A DNA stretch of 64,000 nucleotides, taken from positions 1,302,001 to 1,366,000 of the forward strand of contig JACCLO010000003.1 of assembly GCA_029448655.1 (NCBI GenBank). The letters run 5' to 3'. This stretch comes from Wolfiporia cocos. Taxonomy: Eukaryota > Basidiomycota > Agaricomycetes > Polyporales > Phaeolaceae. How positions within the stretch are numbered: position 1 is the first letter of the stretch; the number at the start of each line of letters is the position of its first letter. The notes beneath the pieces are model-generated. The model was not told where the DNA came from. It did not search any database and saw only the letters and a program-made list of their open reading frames with translations. This document shows, in pieces, positions 1 through 10,465 of the stretch. Made by a program: the position numbers and the translations under genes.

Positions 1-2
1 CC

Positions 3-2763
3 ACTCCGTATAGGATAAAGTACCCCTGGAGATTAGAACAGCGCAACAAAGACAATCCAGAACGCCTCAAGGCATGGCTATCCGAGCTATATGACAAGGT
101 GGGGGTGGTGGACGTGCCGTTGGACGAGTTTCTCGATCGATTCGTACCCTGTGATACGTCGGACTATCCGCAGTTCAGGATCAAAGATCCCTTCACAGAT
201 CTTTGAGGGCTTGAGCTCAAAGAAGAGAAGGAGATGTACGCTCTATTGGTGAGTATTTGGTGTTGAGGCTATCGTGCTGCCACATACTTACATACTGAGC
301 AACATAGGTGCACGCATTCAACGCGCTGATGTTGGACATCCACGGTGAAGGCGATGGACTTACTCTCCTCAGGAGAGACAAGAAGTCGATCCCAAATCCA
401 TACAGAGAGTTGGCTCCGGCGATGAGCAAAACGTTTCCCGATATTATCGGTGTGCTGCCTGGCGCACCTGTGTACGAGGAAGTACCTTGGGCGCAGGTTG
501 GACTCGTGGTGGAAATCAAAGGAGCCAACCACCTTGACTCAATGGATAGTGCAAGCCAGTGAGCCAATGCCGATTTAGTTCAAATCACAGAAAGTGCTCT
601 TAACCTCCTCTCTGCTCATGGCGCCCAGTATGCTTATGCCCTCCACGACATGGGCAGCTTCGCTCGTATTCATTGCTTCGATCATGCCTCTGCCGTCGTG
701 TCGCGCCGCTTCAATTACATCACCGAACATGTGTTCATATCGAGGTTTTTCTATCGACTCCTCCGCCCCTCGTATTCCGACCAGGTCGTCCTGAATGGCC
801 AGGACGACTTCTCTTTCATGGTTTCGGAGAGTTTCGTCAAAGGACTAGGGATCCCCGGATTGATCGACAAAGACTTGTATTGGAATCGTATACTCACGTT
901 GCCGTCAGCGGCTCTTGATTTCTTAACCCTTCGTCCCATCCACTTCAGTCCGCGGCTATTTTCTCGGGTGACTCGGGTTGGGGAGGGGCTGCTGATCTAC
1001 CGGTGTCCGCTGCCTGAGAATTGGCACCTGACTCAGGGGGATTCTGACAGTACTCCTCCCTCATCGCAGCGCAAGGGGAAAGGGCCTGCACGCAACAATA
1101 CGTTGAGCCTCACACCGCACGGGCAAGCATGCGGAGACGACGCCGACAGCTCTTCCATGGCTGTCGGGGACTCTGGCGCGACGGATGTGTCGGCCGAGCG
1201 GACGGGTGCGGACGACCAAGTCAAACGCGTCATTATCAAGGAGCAGTATTGCTAGACCGAACGCATCAATGAAGTCGTTCACTACGTCAAGATCAATGCC
1301 TACCTCGAGAAGCACAATATCCCCCGCTATGGTTTGGCTAAGATGCTGTACGGCGAGGACCAGGGGGAGACGTCCAGTTTCCACGTCACCATATCTGCAA
1401 CGGCCAAGTATATTAAGAATGGACCGCGGAATGAGCGAAGCCACATGCGAATCGTTCTTGACATTGTCGGAGAGCCTCTAAGCAAGTTCACTTCAACGAA
1501 ACAGCTGGTCCGAGCGATTCGCGACGCAATCATAGGTGTGTCCTCTTGCTCGGAAAGTCGAATTTGTTGCTGACCATTGCCTACGCATCCAGGTCATCTG
1601 CTCGCATATCTGTCCGGTGTTCTCCATCGAGACGTCAGTTTCGGCAATGTGATGCTAGCGCGCAAAGGAGTGGTAGAGTTCTGTGGTTTCATTGACGACC
1701 TTGACTACGGCTCGCCAGTCGACTCGTCGAAGTTCAGATGGAAGGGACACCGTTTCAGGGGAAATCGCTCCGGGGGACTCCGCTCTCTGCGGGCGAGCGG
1801 AAGAAATTTGGGGAACTTGAGAACGAGCTTAAGGAGGGAACGGTGAGTCATGTATGATACACCCAGCCGTAGTTTGCTCGATTTACTAAATATCTCAGGG
1901 CACGGTTGAGTTCATGGCCATGGAACTTATGAATGCGGATCCGAAGCAAGATGTACCCCATCAAGTACACCACGACCTCGAGTCGTTCTTTTGGCTTTTA
2001 GTCTGGGTCGTGCTTCGTGACACGAACCATGACCACAAGGAAGGCAAAGGCACGTTCGCGGATATTTTCGGCGCAATCACTCCAAAGCAAGTCAAGAAGA
2101 TGAAAAAAAGACAAGAAAATGTTTGCCGTCAAGGACAATGCCCCTCTTAGCCATTTACTCAAAAGGCTGCGGTCAATGGTCTTTAAAGCTTATGTTTGGG
2201 AGGGCGAAATGGTCGAGGATATCGCACAAACACCGGTACCATTGACGTACGATGCAATGCTCAAAGCGTTTGATGAGGTGCTCGGGATGGAAGGATGGCC
2301 GAAGGACGATGCGGCGATTCCATTCAAGCCACCCTATTCAGAGACGGACGGTGGGATGGATATCAAGACGGGTGCGGGTGCGGGCATTATTGGGACTGCC
2401 AGCCGTCTCAGGAAGGAGAGAGCTGAATCTGCCCTTTCTGCTGGTGATGGTAGCGCTCCATCTTCGCCAAGCGAGTCCCAAGGCTCCCAAGATGCAGAGT
2501 CGACTCCGACTCGCCCCAAGCGCGGCACGGGACGAGGTGGCCAGGCGAAGTCTACCCGCAGCCAGGCCAGCGGCCGCGGGACCAAGAGGAAGCAGCCCAG
2601 CCGAACGCAGTCGTCTGCACAACAGACCGATGTTGGCGCGGAGTCTTCTAGCGCCGCTGCAGGCCCGCTTACCACAGACCCAGGAAGTGCTGCTGTATGT
2701 TCGCATAGTGCGGAGCCGCCGCGCAAGAAGCGTCGGGCCAAGGACTTTGAGAAGGAACAATGA
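3..2763 (+). pseudogene. FunK1-type protein kinase, degraded
   Basis: Fungal-type (FunK1) protein kinase, cut by the window start. Exons read as 3-248, 308-1535, 1593-1842 and 1899-2763, with introns of 56-59 nt and good GT/AG ends. The catalytic loop reads HRDVSFGNVML near 1630, followed by FIDDLDYG (the DFD equivalent) and EFMAMELM near 1910. A basic, low-complexity tail (KRGTGRGG, PPRKKRRAK) is typical of the family and looks like a nuclear signal. The frame is broken repeatedly: in-frame TGA at 204-206, TGA at 560-562 and TAG at 1253-1255, with clear FunK1 sequence continuing in the same frame after each; a frame change between about 1700 and 1740; and another at the A-run near 2101-2120. 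No single reading gives a kinase, so I call it a pseudogene. Unannotated introns could in principle hide one or two of the stops, but not all five lesions. Compare the intact relative at 40305-43241. Confidence 0.8.
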
Positions 2764-2814
2764 ATCTGGATGTATATGCACCAATTGTATGGATACCTGT
2801 CGGGTCGACTTATC

Positions 2815-3335
2815 TAGCTAGTCTAGCAGCCTGTTGATTGTCAATATCATCTGTGTATTTGTATAGTTGTGAAATTTCAACTTCAACCAATCTGCGTTCT
2901 GTATGATACCTGTTTCGGACTAGGCGCCCTACAAAACATAACAAATGCTCAAGCCGTACCTGGTAGACCCACAAATGACAGGTCTGTGAGTGTCGGCCCA
3001 GACAAATCAATGCACACAGCATTCTTCAGAATGGTAGCGCCCTCTCTGCAGCGTGATTCTGCAATGCCTCTGAGCTCAGCTGCAGCAACTTTTCTGCAGG
3101 TACTTTGGGATTCAAGACGGCCGCCTGCGCACGGCGCAGCATGAGTTTCACATCTGCCTTGTCGCATATCACCCCGCCGAATGGCATTTCAGTGACGCGC
3201 GCCGCACGCTGCCCATTCGGCTCGAACTCCCAGCGGATGCGAATTTGGCAGCGCCATGAGCTTGAGGACGAGCCCATGGGACATCCCATGGGACAGCGCG
3301 TGTATGTACCTGCATCGCGAGGTACTGTAATCTAT
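2815..3335 (-). pseudogene. Relic of a dynamin-family GTPase
   Basis: Minus-strand fragment of the GTPase domain of a fungal dynamin-like protein. It reads VPRDAGTYTRCP at about 3330-3300, then a stretch containing IRIRWEFEPNG, then LMLRRAQAAVLNP near 3140, then NAVCIDLSGPTLTDLSF and VGLPG near 3030-2960. These correspond in order to the region from after the P-loop to the G3 DxxG (LPG) motif. After LPG a short GT..AG intron is followed by GIIQNAD, again as in the family. The P-loop itself is not found. There is a one-base loss between ALPF and KNAVCID (around 3035-3025), so the frame is broken, and the rest of the protein is absent. It overlaps no other gene and lies tail to tail with the FunK1 pseudogene. 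Confidence 0.7.
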
Positions 3336-4308
3336 GTGGTTGAAGCCATACATTGATTGTGCCATAAAACAGAATCAATCTTTAGTACGTCACAGATGAT
3401 TCTAGTGTGGGCTTGATACTGACACCTGATGGCCTCTATACGTACAGACGCCTGACTCACGCTTGGGCTCCCTAAAAGTCATGCAGAACGGGCACGGAGA
3501 CAACGGGCGCTGCACTTCTGGTTCCGTGTGCACGTAAGCAATTGCATATTCTATGGATCGTGGAGCAAGAAGCCACTCGGCTATACGATTTACATGCGGC
3601 CGATCTTACATCGGCTTCAGATCTCACATTAGTTCTGGATCTTCGTGACTTCGAACAATGCGACCCAAACTTTTTGAGATCTGATGGTCGGCAGGAACCA
3701 CATGTGACGAAATATCGTGCAGTCATGGAAAGTTTCTCTATCCCATGGTGAGTCTAACGCATGGGCGAGATATGAAGCTTCAAGTTTGGCCTTGCGCAAG
3801 TCGCCGTCTCAGGAATTAGCCGCTTTGTGGAGCCGCAGGCAAGCTCTGTCATTGACATGTACAGTGAGTGGGGTGTCTAGATCTGAGATGTGGTCAGATT
3901 TGAGCCGTCTTCGGAAGTATCTTCGTCAATTTTGGGCTGCGGGGCAGGCCGTCTGGTAGGATTGATTCTCTACGCAAACGGAGCATTTTGGAGAGAGGAA
4001 CAAGAAGTCGGTCCAAACGACCAGGTGCTATTCTGGTTGTACAAAAGTGGCGGTAACTAGGTGTCCCGCACCATAGCCGCATGTGTTGTGGGGCACCACA
4101 TATAAACATCAGGACATACGGTATTGACATTTCTGGTTGATTGGCACACCAATGGCTGGTATATCCGAGTATCTGCGAGTATTTTTATATGCAGACGCTA
4201 ACCGTATACATGCGAATGATGTATGGACAAATGGTGTACAGACAGTAACCATACACATAAATCGTCACCGAGAATGAAAGCATCCAATGCTGTCGTGTTA
4301 CGTGATAC
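3336..4308. other. No recognisable gene
   Basis: Only short open frames with no family resemblance. The plus-strand frame at 3542-3751 (69 codons) is unsupported. The left part may hold further decayed flank of the dynamin relic. Confidence 0.5.
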
Positions 4309-6411
4309 TCAGTCTTCGAGACTGCTTAGATCGCTAGACTGGTTACCCTCATCGACCAGCACATCCCTCCGCCCCTTGCTCCCATTGCCCAGTCCATGTG
4401 CATGCGGATGTTGCAATGGGGGCACAAAGATCACGAGAGGAGAGCGCTCGACGTCGTGCTGCACAGTTCTCGGTCGCTTCGGGTAATAAGGTGTTCGATG
4501 CTTGTCGCGAGTCCATCTATTGGCAGAGGTAGCTGTCGATGTCGATGTCACGGATTGCTGCTCGCGTATACGCTCTGACTGACGGGCAGGCACGGTGTGA
4601 GCTTGTGATTTGCGCCGTGCCAGAGCCCGTTCTTTCTGTTCTTTCTGTTCTGTCTCGATGATCTTCTTATCTGTCCACTCATCCGTCTCTTCAAATTGTT
4701 GCCACGGCTTGAACGCGTCGCCAAAATCGACCGGCTCGCCAGGATCAGATATATCGCCAAGCCCAAGGTGGTGGGTGAGATTGTTTGGTTTGAGGCCCAG
4801 CACACGTAAGCCTGCGTCAATGATTCGTTTCCCGACGATCGTGAAGGACGCATAGGGCATGCGATGCTTGCGCTGTCCGTTGATCACGGGGTTGTCGCAT
4901 TCGTATGCGGCGGGATTGTGGAGCATTGCTGCTAGGGCCACAAAGGCCCTCTTGCCAATTGCTAGACAACATGTATGTCATCACGTAGAACATATCTTAA
5001 AAAAGGCAGTTACTTACTGATGAACTTCCAATTCCTCGGGAGGGCGAGTGCCATGCGATTCAGGGTATCCAGCGCATGTCCATGTTCCTGGTTGGTAGCG
5101 TAAACTCCATAGAGGTTGTCAACATGTCGCGACAACTCCGTCAGGTGAAGGGTGTTGTATTGAAAAAAATGCCCGCCGACCGTGAAGGAAGCCGTTGGCG
5201 TATAGACCGCATGAAGCTGGCCTGCAGGCTGGAAGCTGAAGCTTGCACATGAAGTATAAACCGATCAAAACAGAAGAAAAACTTACACAAGATCACCCGG
5301 TCTTATGTCAAGGACCTCTAAATCACAGATATCATCGATTGCGACACGATCCTCACCGGAATACTTGTCAAAACTCGTGAGATCCAATACGAGTTTACGC
5401 CACTCCGGACGAGGCAAGTTTTGCTTCTCAGGTTTTGGGTTGATGACAACCCAGAGCTTGATGCCGGAGTACCCTAAGATCCAAGTGTTGGCACCATCAG
5501 CGTCGTGGTGCGGGTACGTTGTGACACCTGCACAATGCAGGAGGGCCCAGCCGCGAACAAGCAAATTGTCGGGGTGAACGAGCTGATTCGAGACTGGGAA
5601 GTCAACGAAGGTCTGGTTCCATCCAATAGTTAGACCATCGTCCAGCGTTCTAAACCAGTCAGTACTGGAACAGAAACTGTGATGTGAAACTCACTGGAGT
5701 CCAGGCGGAAGGCCTTGTTGTACGTTGTAACACGCGAGAACGTATTGGGATTGGGCGGGGTCGTGCAGCGTTTCGAGCACGTCATGTATAGTACCCTTCA
5801 CGTATGGATTTGGGAAGTCCTCTGCACGTTTGTACAGGTCTGAGATGCGAATTAGAGGATGTGCATATGTATGTAAGCAACGTAGGCTCACCGTGTATGT
5901 CTACACGGGTATTAGAGAAGAGGTTGAACTCGTTCCTCAACCCTTCTTCATTGAACGTGAAGTTGCTCACGTCTTGACAATCCCGTATGACTACCATTTT
6001 CCCACGTGCGAGCCCTTCACGAATATGCTGCCTGAGATCGGAAGAAGGCATAGACTTCTCAAGGAACAAGAAGTTCGGTGACTCTGGTCCAGCTGCAGGC
6101 GCTGTGGACAGGCGCGTGACAAAGCTGGCGTCATGATGCCAATGAGGTAAGACAGTGTGGTACCCATTTCTCCAAACCACCGTCTCATTTGTTGCCGGAA
6201 GCTGCACCCCCCTAACGTTATCGACAAGATTGAATGGACTGAGAGGCGACGAGGACGTGGACTGAGGTAGAGGGAGTGAAGAAAAGGGCAGCGGGGATGA
6301 GGTTGTGGAGGGAGACGGCTGAGGGGACGGTATGTGCGGAGACGGCTGAAGAGACGGTGCACGGTGAGACAGCGTGAGAATGGCGGCAGGAACAGGTTCT
6401 AGGGGGAGCAT
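4309..6411 (-). CDS. JmjC domain protein (Fe(II)/2-oxoglutarate oxygenase type)
   Basis: Five exons on the minus strand: 6411-5892, 5839-5695, 5649-5287, 5241-5018 and 4961-4309. The introns are 45-56 nt and the joined frame is exactly divisible by three, giving 634 residues. The N-terminal ~75 residues are Ser/Pro-rich. The JmjC core has YPHHDADGANTW in exon 3 (HxD iron ligands) and DIRPGDLV spliced to FQPAGQLHAVYTPT in exon 4 (the distal His ligand), so the H-D-H iron triad looks intact. The C-terminal third is charged and basic (KEQKERALARRK, RWTRDKHR). Agaricomycetes carry many such JmjC proteins of unknown substrate; histone or protein hydroxylase/demethylase activity is only inference. 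The start is the ATG at 6411, and a stop-rich region lies upstream. Confidence 0.85.
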
Positions 6412-6824
6412 GGGAACATTTCTGTAGACAGTTCAGCGAACCGAAATGCACAACGAATAACATACATACATACACATTTTTGCTGTATTTATGAGAATGA
6501 TAATGATCCAGGGAGGCTTTGGCTCGTTTTGCTCGGTATCTACGCCAGTAATGCGAGGATAAGTAAGGGGATCAGACTATAATACTTACTCTGGATCATT
6601 ACAATGATTCAGATGGTATCTGCGTGTCCTTGCTTTGCTCTGCTCTCTTCGCCGAGCTACCTGTTCGAAGAGTGTCATTCATGTAATGCAATGGGGATCA
6701 TCACACAAACCTTTTCTTCCTCTGAGAGGCCAGACAGGTTTGCACGCGTCCGCTGTGCGGAAGGCCTGGGCACAGGTATTTCAGACATTGGTTCAAAAAT
6801 GTGGCACGTAGTATTATTGTTTTA
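6412..6824. other. Intergenic, promoter side of the JmjC gene
   Basis: No gene seen. It ends at the A preceding the TC of the first Helitron-like unit. Confidence 0.4.
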
Positions 6825-7135
6825 TCTGCTCTTATAATGGGAGCTCGCGTGCAGCTAGCGTGCAGCTAGCGTGTCGCTCGCATGGACGTTTGCCGCGTGG
6901 CGTCCATGGGCGTCATTCCTGCTCCCATTAGATAGGGCGCTTGCCACCCGGGGAGTTGGGCGATGGATTCCCACGCCCAGCGCCTGCAAGGCGCGCGTGC
7001 CGGTTGCAAAGGTGTTACAAGCGAAGCGACGACGAGGCCGAGCGTCAGCGAGGTGGAGGAGTGGCTGAGCGGGCAGATATAAGCAACAACTCCTAGAATA
7101 CAAAATTGTGGCGAAGCCACAGGTGATTGAGCTAG
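6825..7135 (+). mobile_element. Helitron-like unit, plus strand, array 0 unit a
   Basis: Non-autonomous Helitron-like unit of 311 bp. It starts TCTGCTCTTATAATGGGAGC after a host A at 6824, matching the 5' end TCTGAACTATAATGGGAGC of the short units in the large array. It ends with the hairpin GTGGC-GAA-GCCAC, then 11 nt, then CTAG at 7132-7135. The next base begins the TC of the following unit. It contains tandem AGCTAGCGTGC-type 10-11-mers near its 5' end and no minisatellite. Confidence 0.75.
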
Positions 7136-7621
7136 TCTAAATACTAAAGGGCCGTGGAAGAAAACCATGTGGTTCTCGCGTGGCAACTGTGCGTTCATTG
7201 GCCCGTAGGGCGCGCGCCACCATCCCCGTGCCATTTCCCACGCACGGCGCCTACAACACGTGCGGGGTTCAAATCCCTTCGACCGCATCCTCCCTGCGCT
7301 GTACCACGGGATTTTGCAGCTGTTGTAACGTAAATAGCCTGTAAGTACTGTAGATACCCACAAAGCTCAGGAGTTTCTGAGGCACCACATTTGTGGATGC
7401 AATGTTACAAGCGAAGCGATGACGACACCGAGCATCAGCGAGGTGGCTGAGCGGGCAGAGAACAAAGGACAGAAGAGGCAGGTGCAACAGGGTGATCACA
7501 CACCCTGGGGGTTGGGTGGACTCACTATGTCTCCATCCAATATGTTTTTCCCTTATTTTATTAGTTATCACACTTAAGTGACAATTGAGATTCGTGGCGA
7601 AGCCGCGGGTAATTAAACTCG
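7136..7621 (+). mobile_element. Helitron-like unit, plus strand, array 0 unit b
   Basis: 486-bp unit joined directly to the previous one. The 5' end TCTAAATACTAAAGGG matches that of the 39898-40181 unit. The 3' end is slightly degraded: hairpin GTGGCGAAGCCGC and terminal CTCG instead of CTAG, followed by host T at 7622. It carries an extra insert with a tRNA T-arm-like GGTTCAAATCC at 7266-7276 not present in other units. Confidence 0.65.
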
Positions 7622-7861
7622 TGAGAACAACGACACGACACGCTACGACTAGGCACGTGTCCGCAGTTGCTGAATCTAGGCTGACTCACGCTCGGGCTAT
7701 CGAGATCAAGCAACGACAACGCCTTGCTTGACTTACAGTCAATGGTAATCTTGGCGCACGTTTACCGCCTTTTTTTATGTTTCACGTTTACAAAGGGGCA
7801 GTCGTCTCAAGCGTAATACGTGTGGATCCCATGTATGGAAGTGTTGAGATAAAAATTGAAG
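7622..7861. other. No gene seen
   Basis: Spacer between the plus-strand Helitron-like pair and the flank of multicopy gene copy A. Confidence 0.4.
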
Positions 7862-8040
7862 ACCTTTGTGCTTGCTTTGTATCTCGAAGCCAAACGGAAG
7901 TGAACTACTCGGACGAAGTATTAGGCCAAAGCAACGCCACCAAGTGGTCAAGCTCAGCGTCGTCCTCATCAAGAGGCTGGCAATGTGACCCTGCCACGTT
8001 CGCGTATCGTGCAGCCAGTCTGGGAACAGTCAGGTGGTAA
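7862..8040 (-). repeat. 3' flank segment of the multicopy family (copy A)
   Basis: About 180 bp nearly matching 43655-43840. It lies immediately downstream of copy A, showing that 43600-43852 is the displaced downstream flank of copy B. Confidence 0.6.
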
Positions 8041-8064
8041 GATGCTATGCCCAAGTAGACTACA

Positions 8065-10456
8065 TCAGAACTCGACATACCGAAGCATGGATTCGGGTAT
8101 CGTGAGGTCAAGTTGTGGCTGGACTCCCAACTCAGCCCTCTGAGTATCCCTTAGCGCAGCATACCATTCAGGGTCATAAAAATTGAGCGGGAGACCTGCT
8201 ACTGGTTTGCCTGCAAGCTTAGGACGTGTTGAACTCAGCTTGCGAATCCGTGGCCAGTTGCCCCGAGTGGCGCGACCCATGCCGTTGAACTTCATGTGCA
8301 GTTGAAGCAAATCGAGGATACGCAACCACTTGGTCAGTAGCGTGTTGTTCCGCCACGTCTCGCGCATGATGGCATATTGGCGCTGACCAGCTTGATGGTC
8401 AGACTCGTCTCCACTCATACCTTCTTTGCCCATCCGTTCCAGGACAGGGATAAATTTGTGTAGATCTTCATGAAAATGACAGGCATCCAGCCGCCGTTCA
8501 AAAAGCTGAAGGGACTCAATCGAAACTTGACGAAACTAAGCGCGATGGGCTCACCGAAATTCGACGTCTACTGCGCGCATTATTCGCACGCTGGTGCATC
8601 TTCTGCGGGCTATCCTGATCGTCACCGCGCTGCTGCTCTGCGTATTGACTCTTCAAGCTCTTCAGATGAGCCATGAAGGCGTCTTGAATTCGTTCCTGAT
8701 CCCTGCATTCGTACCATCCGCTAGCGATGAACCCTTCAGCGAACACTTCTGCTGCGACCGCATTCCATCGAGACTTTGCACTGCCGTTGAAGTCGACGCG
8801 AAAGGTATCAATGGTCATATTCAGGATCCCTGACCGGGAGTACGTCGCCAATTCCTCGGCACTGGGAGGGTCTCGCAAGGGCGAGCTGGAATCTCTCCGA
8901 TTCATGATGTGCCTCGCGTATTCCCGTACATCAGCCTGGACGCTCTCAATGAGTATGGGCGACGCGCAAGTCATAGTAGGATGGGACGAACCTGCAACTT
9001 GTTGGCTGATGGTGGCCTATGTCTTGTCTTGCGGGGCGAGATAACGAGATTCGGTATAGCAGTACGTCGTCTAGGCATCGCCTGCATAAATGAGTGAGCG
9101 ACACCAGCCGACGGCAACTGTACAGATTGAGTTTCAGATGGGAATGAGACATTATGATCATCGGTGACCACGTTGGGAGTCGTCGGCATGATGGTTGGCT
9201 GAGAACCACCAATTGGACGCAGAGGAAGGTTTTCTACAAGCTGCGCCATTGTGGTGATGATCCGCCCCTCAAGCAGGGCCATCCCTTGCTCTAACCGCGC
9301 AATGTCCTGTTTGGAAGCTGGTACTGTCACAGTGACATTGTCCGGTACAACCTGCTCGTGTGTTGACATTCATGTACGAGAACCAGCAGGGAATTGATGT
9401 GACTCACTTCATTCCCGTCAAAGGCACTGGGGGCTATCATCATGAATCTTGTTCCCGCTCCACCGTCTGACCGGGAGATGTCGATACCTTCGTTGTCAGG
9501 ATCGGTGTACAGCGTCGCTCCCTTTCCTTTCACGTTACGCAGATTCCTAGATATCATAGTCACTCGTGAGCCTTACATTTCATGTTGGAAGGCGCCTCCA
9601 GAATGTGAGCAGACCTTGAAGGTTCAAGACTTCCCCTCAAAATCGCTGCTGGCGGCGAAACTTCTCGCATGTCCGTATCCTCGCATGGAAGAGGTTCTTC
9701 CATGTATTGTGTCGTATATCTGGACATAAGAAGTCAAGGTATGGACCCATTCAGAGTTGATGTAATTACACTCTAGGTCTCAATGGTCCTTGCACTTCGC
9801 CGATCTCCCGCCGTAAGGTGGAGATTGACGGCTGATTTCCTACCGAGGACTCAATGATTATGATGCAACCGTACGAGCGAGAGGAACAATGAGACTACTG
9901 ACCCACTGGCGCTACAGGGCAGGTGTCATTTCCGTCCTCCTCCGTCGATTCTGTGAAGAGTCTGGATGTAGTCGTTGAGTCCAATGCTTACGATGACTAG
10001 ATGGATGCGGGATATGCTTGCCTTGACTCCGAAGCACCCACACCCTGCACTGCTGCCGCCGGAGTGCAAGGGACAGCACCTTGTGTGACATCGGTTCGCC
10101 CTTGACGCACTTGACGTTTCGTCGAACCCTCCCACCCGGAAATAGAGATGGGATCAGACGAGAAGAGTGCCCGTTCAACACTACGCCTCCCACCAGGCTC
10201 GTAGTAGTGATAAATGATGCTGGGTGTCCGTCTACGGCGAAAATTACGCTCGGAGCTATTTGAAGGACCATCACACGATCTGAGCATGTCGGTCAGATTC
10301 AAACGATTCCCGTGTTTGGCCCGAAACTGACTCTGCGCTTGGTTCTGAAGTAATGCTGCTAAGCGTGTGGGATAATGCTTTTGACTTCGATGCATGATGC
10401 TCGGATCGTTTCCGTCGTCTTCGCTTATTTAAAGGCAGTGCGGCTGAAGCGAGCAT
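8065..10456 (-). CDS. Multicopy spliced gene of unknown function, copy A
   Basis: Unrecognised gene family present three times in this window (also 51690-53330 minus and 17300-18240 plus). Minus-strand coding blocks in order: about 10395-9997 (basic, begins MHRSQKHYPTRL), about 9560-9420 (LRNVKGKGATLYTDPDNEG to SAFDGNE), about 9356-8990 (begins QVVPDNVTVTVPA, a short helical stretch IARLEQGMALLEGRIIT), about 8920-8545 (ADVREYARHIMNRRDS to RRRIS) and about 8520-8065 (MRETWRNNTLLTKWLRILDL, GRATRGNWPRIRK, LPLNFYDPEWYAALR). Short GT..AG introns separate them, for example after AFDGNE and after ANKLQ, and a 19-29-nt gap near 8540 is less convincing. No catalytic motif, signal peptide or membrane segment is seen. 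Multiplicity in a transposon-rich region suggests a transposon-borne or transposon-spread gene, but that is inference. Exon ends are approximate. Confidence 0.45.
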
Positions 10457-10465
10457 TGGTATGAG

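Noticed and set aside
6825..7621. Terminal-inverted-repeat DNA transposon
   Set aside because: The two ends are not inverted repeats of each other and there is no target duplication; TC...CTAG in A|T fits Helitrons better.
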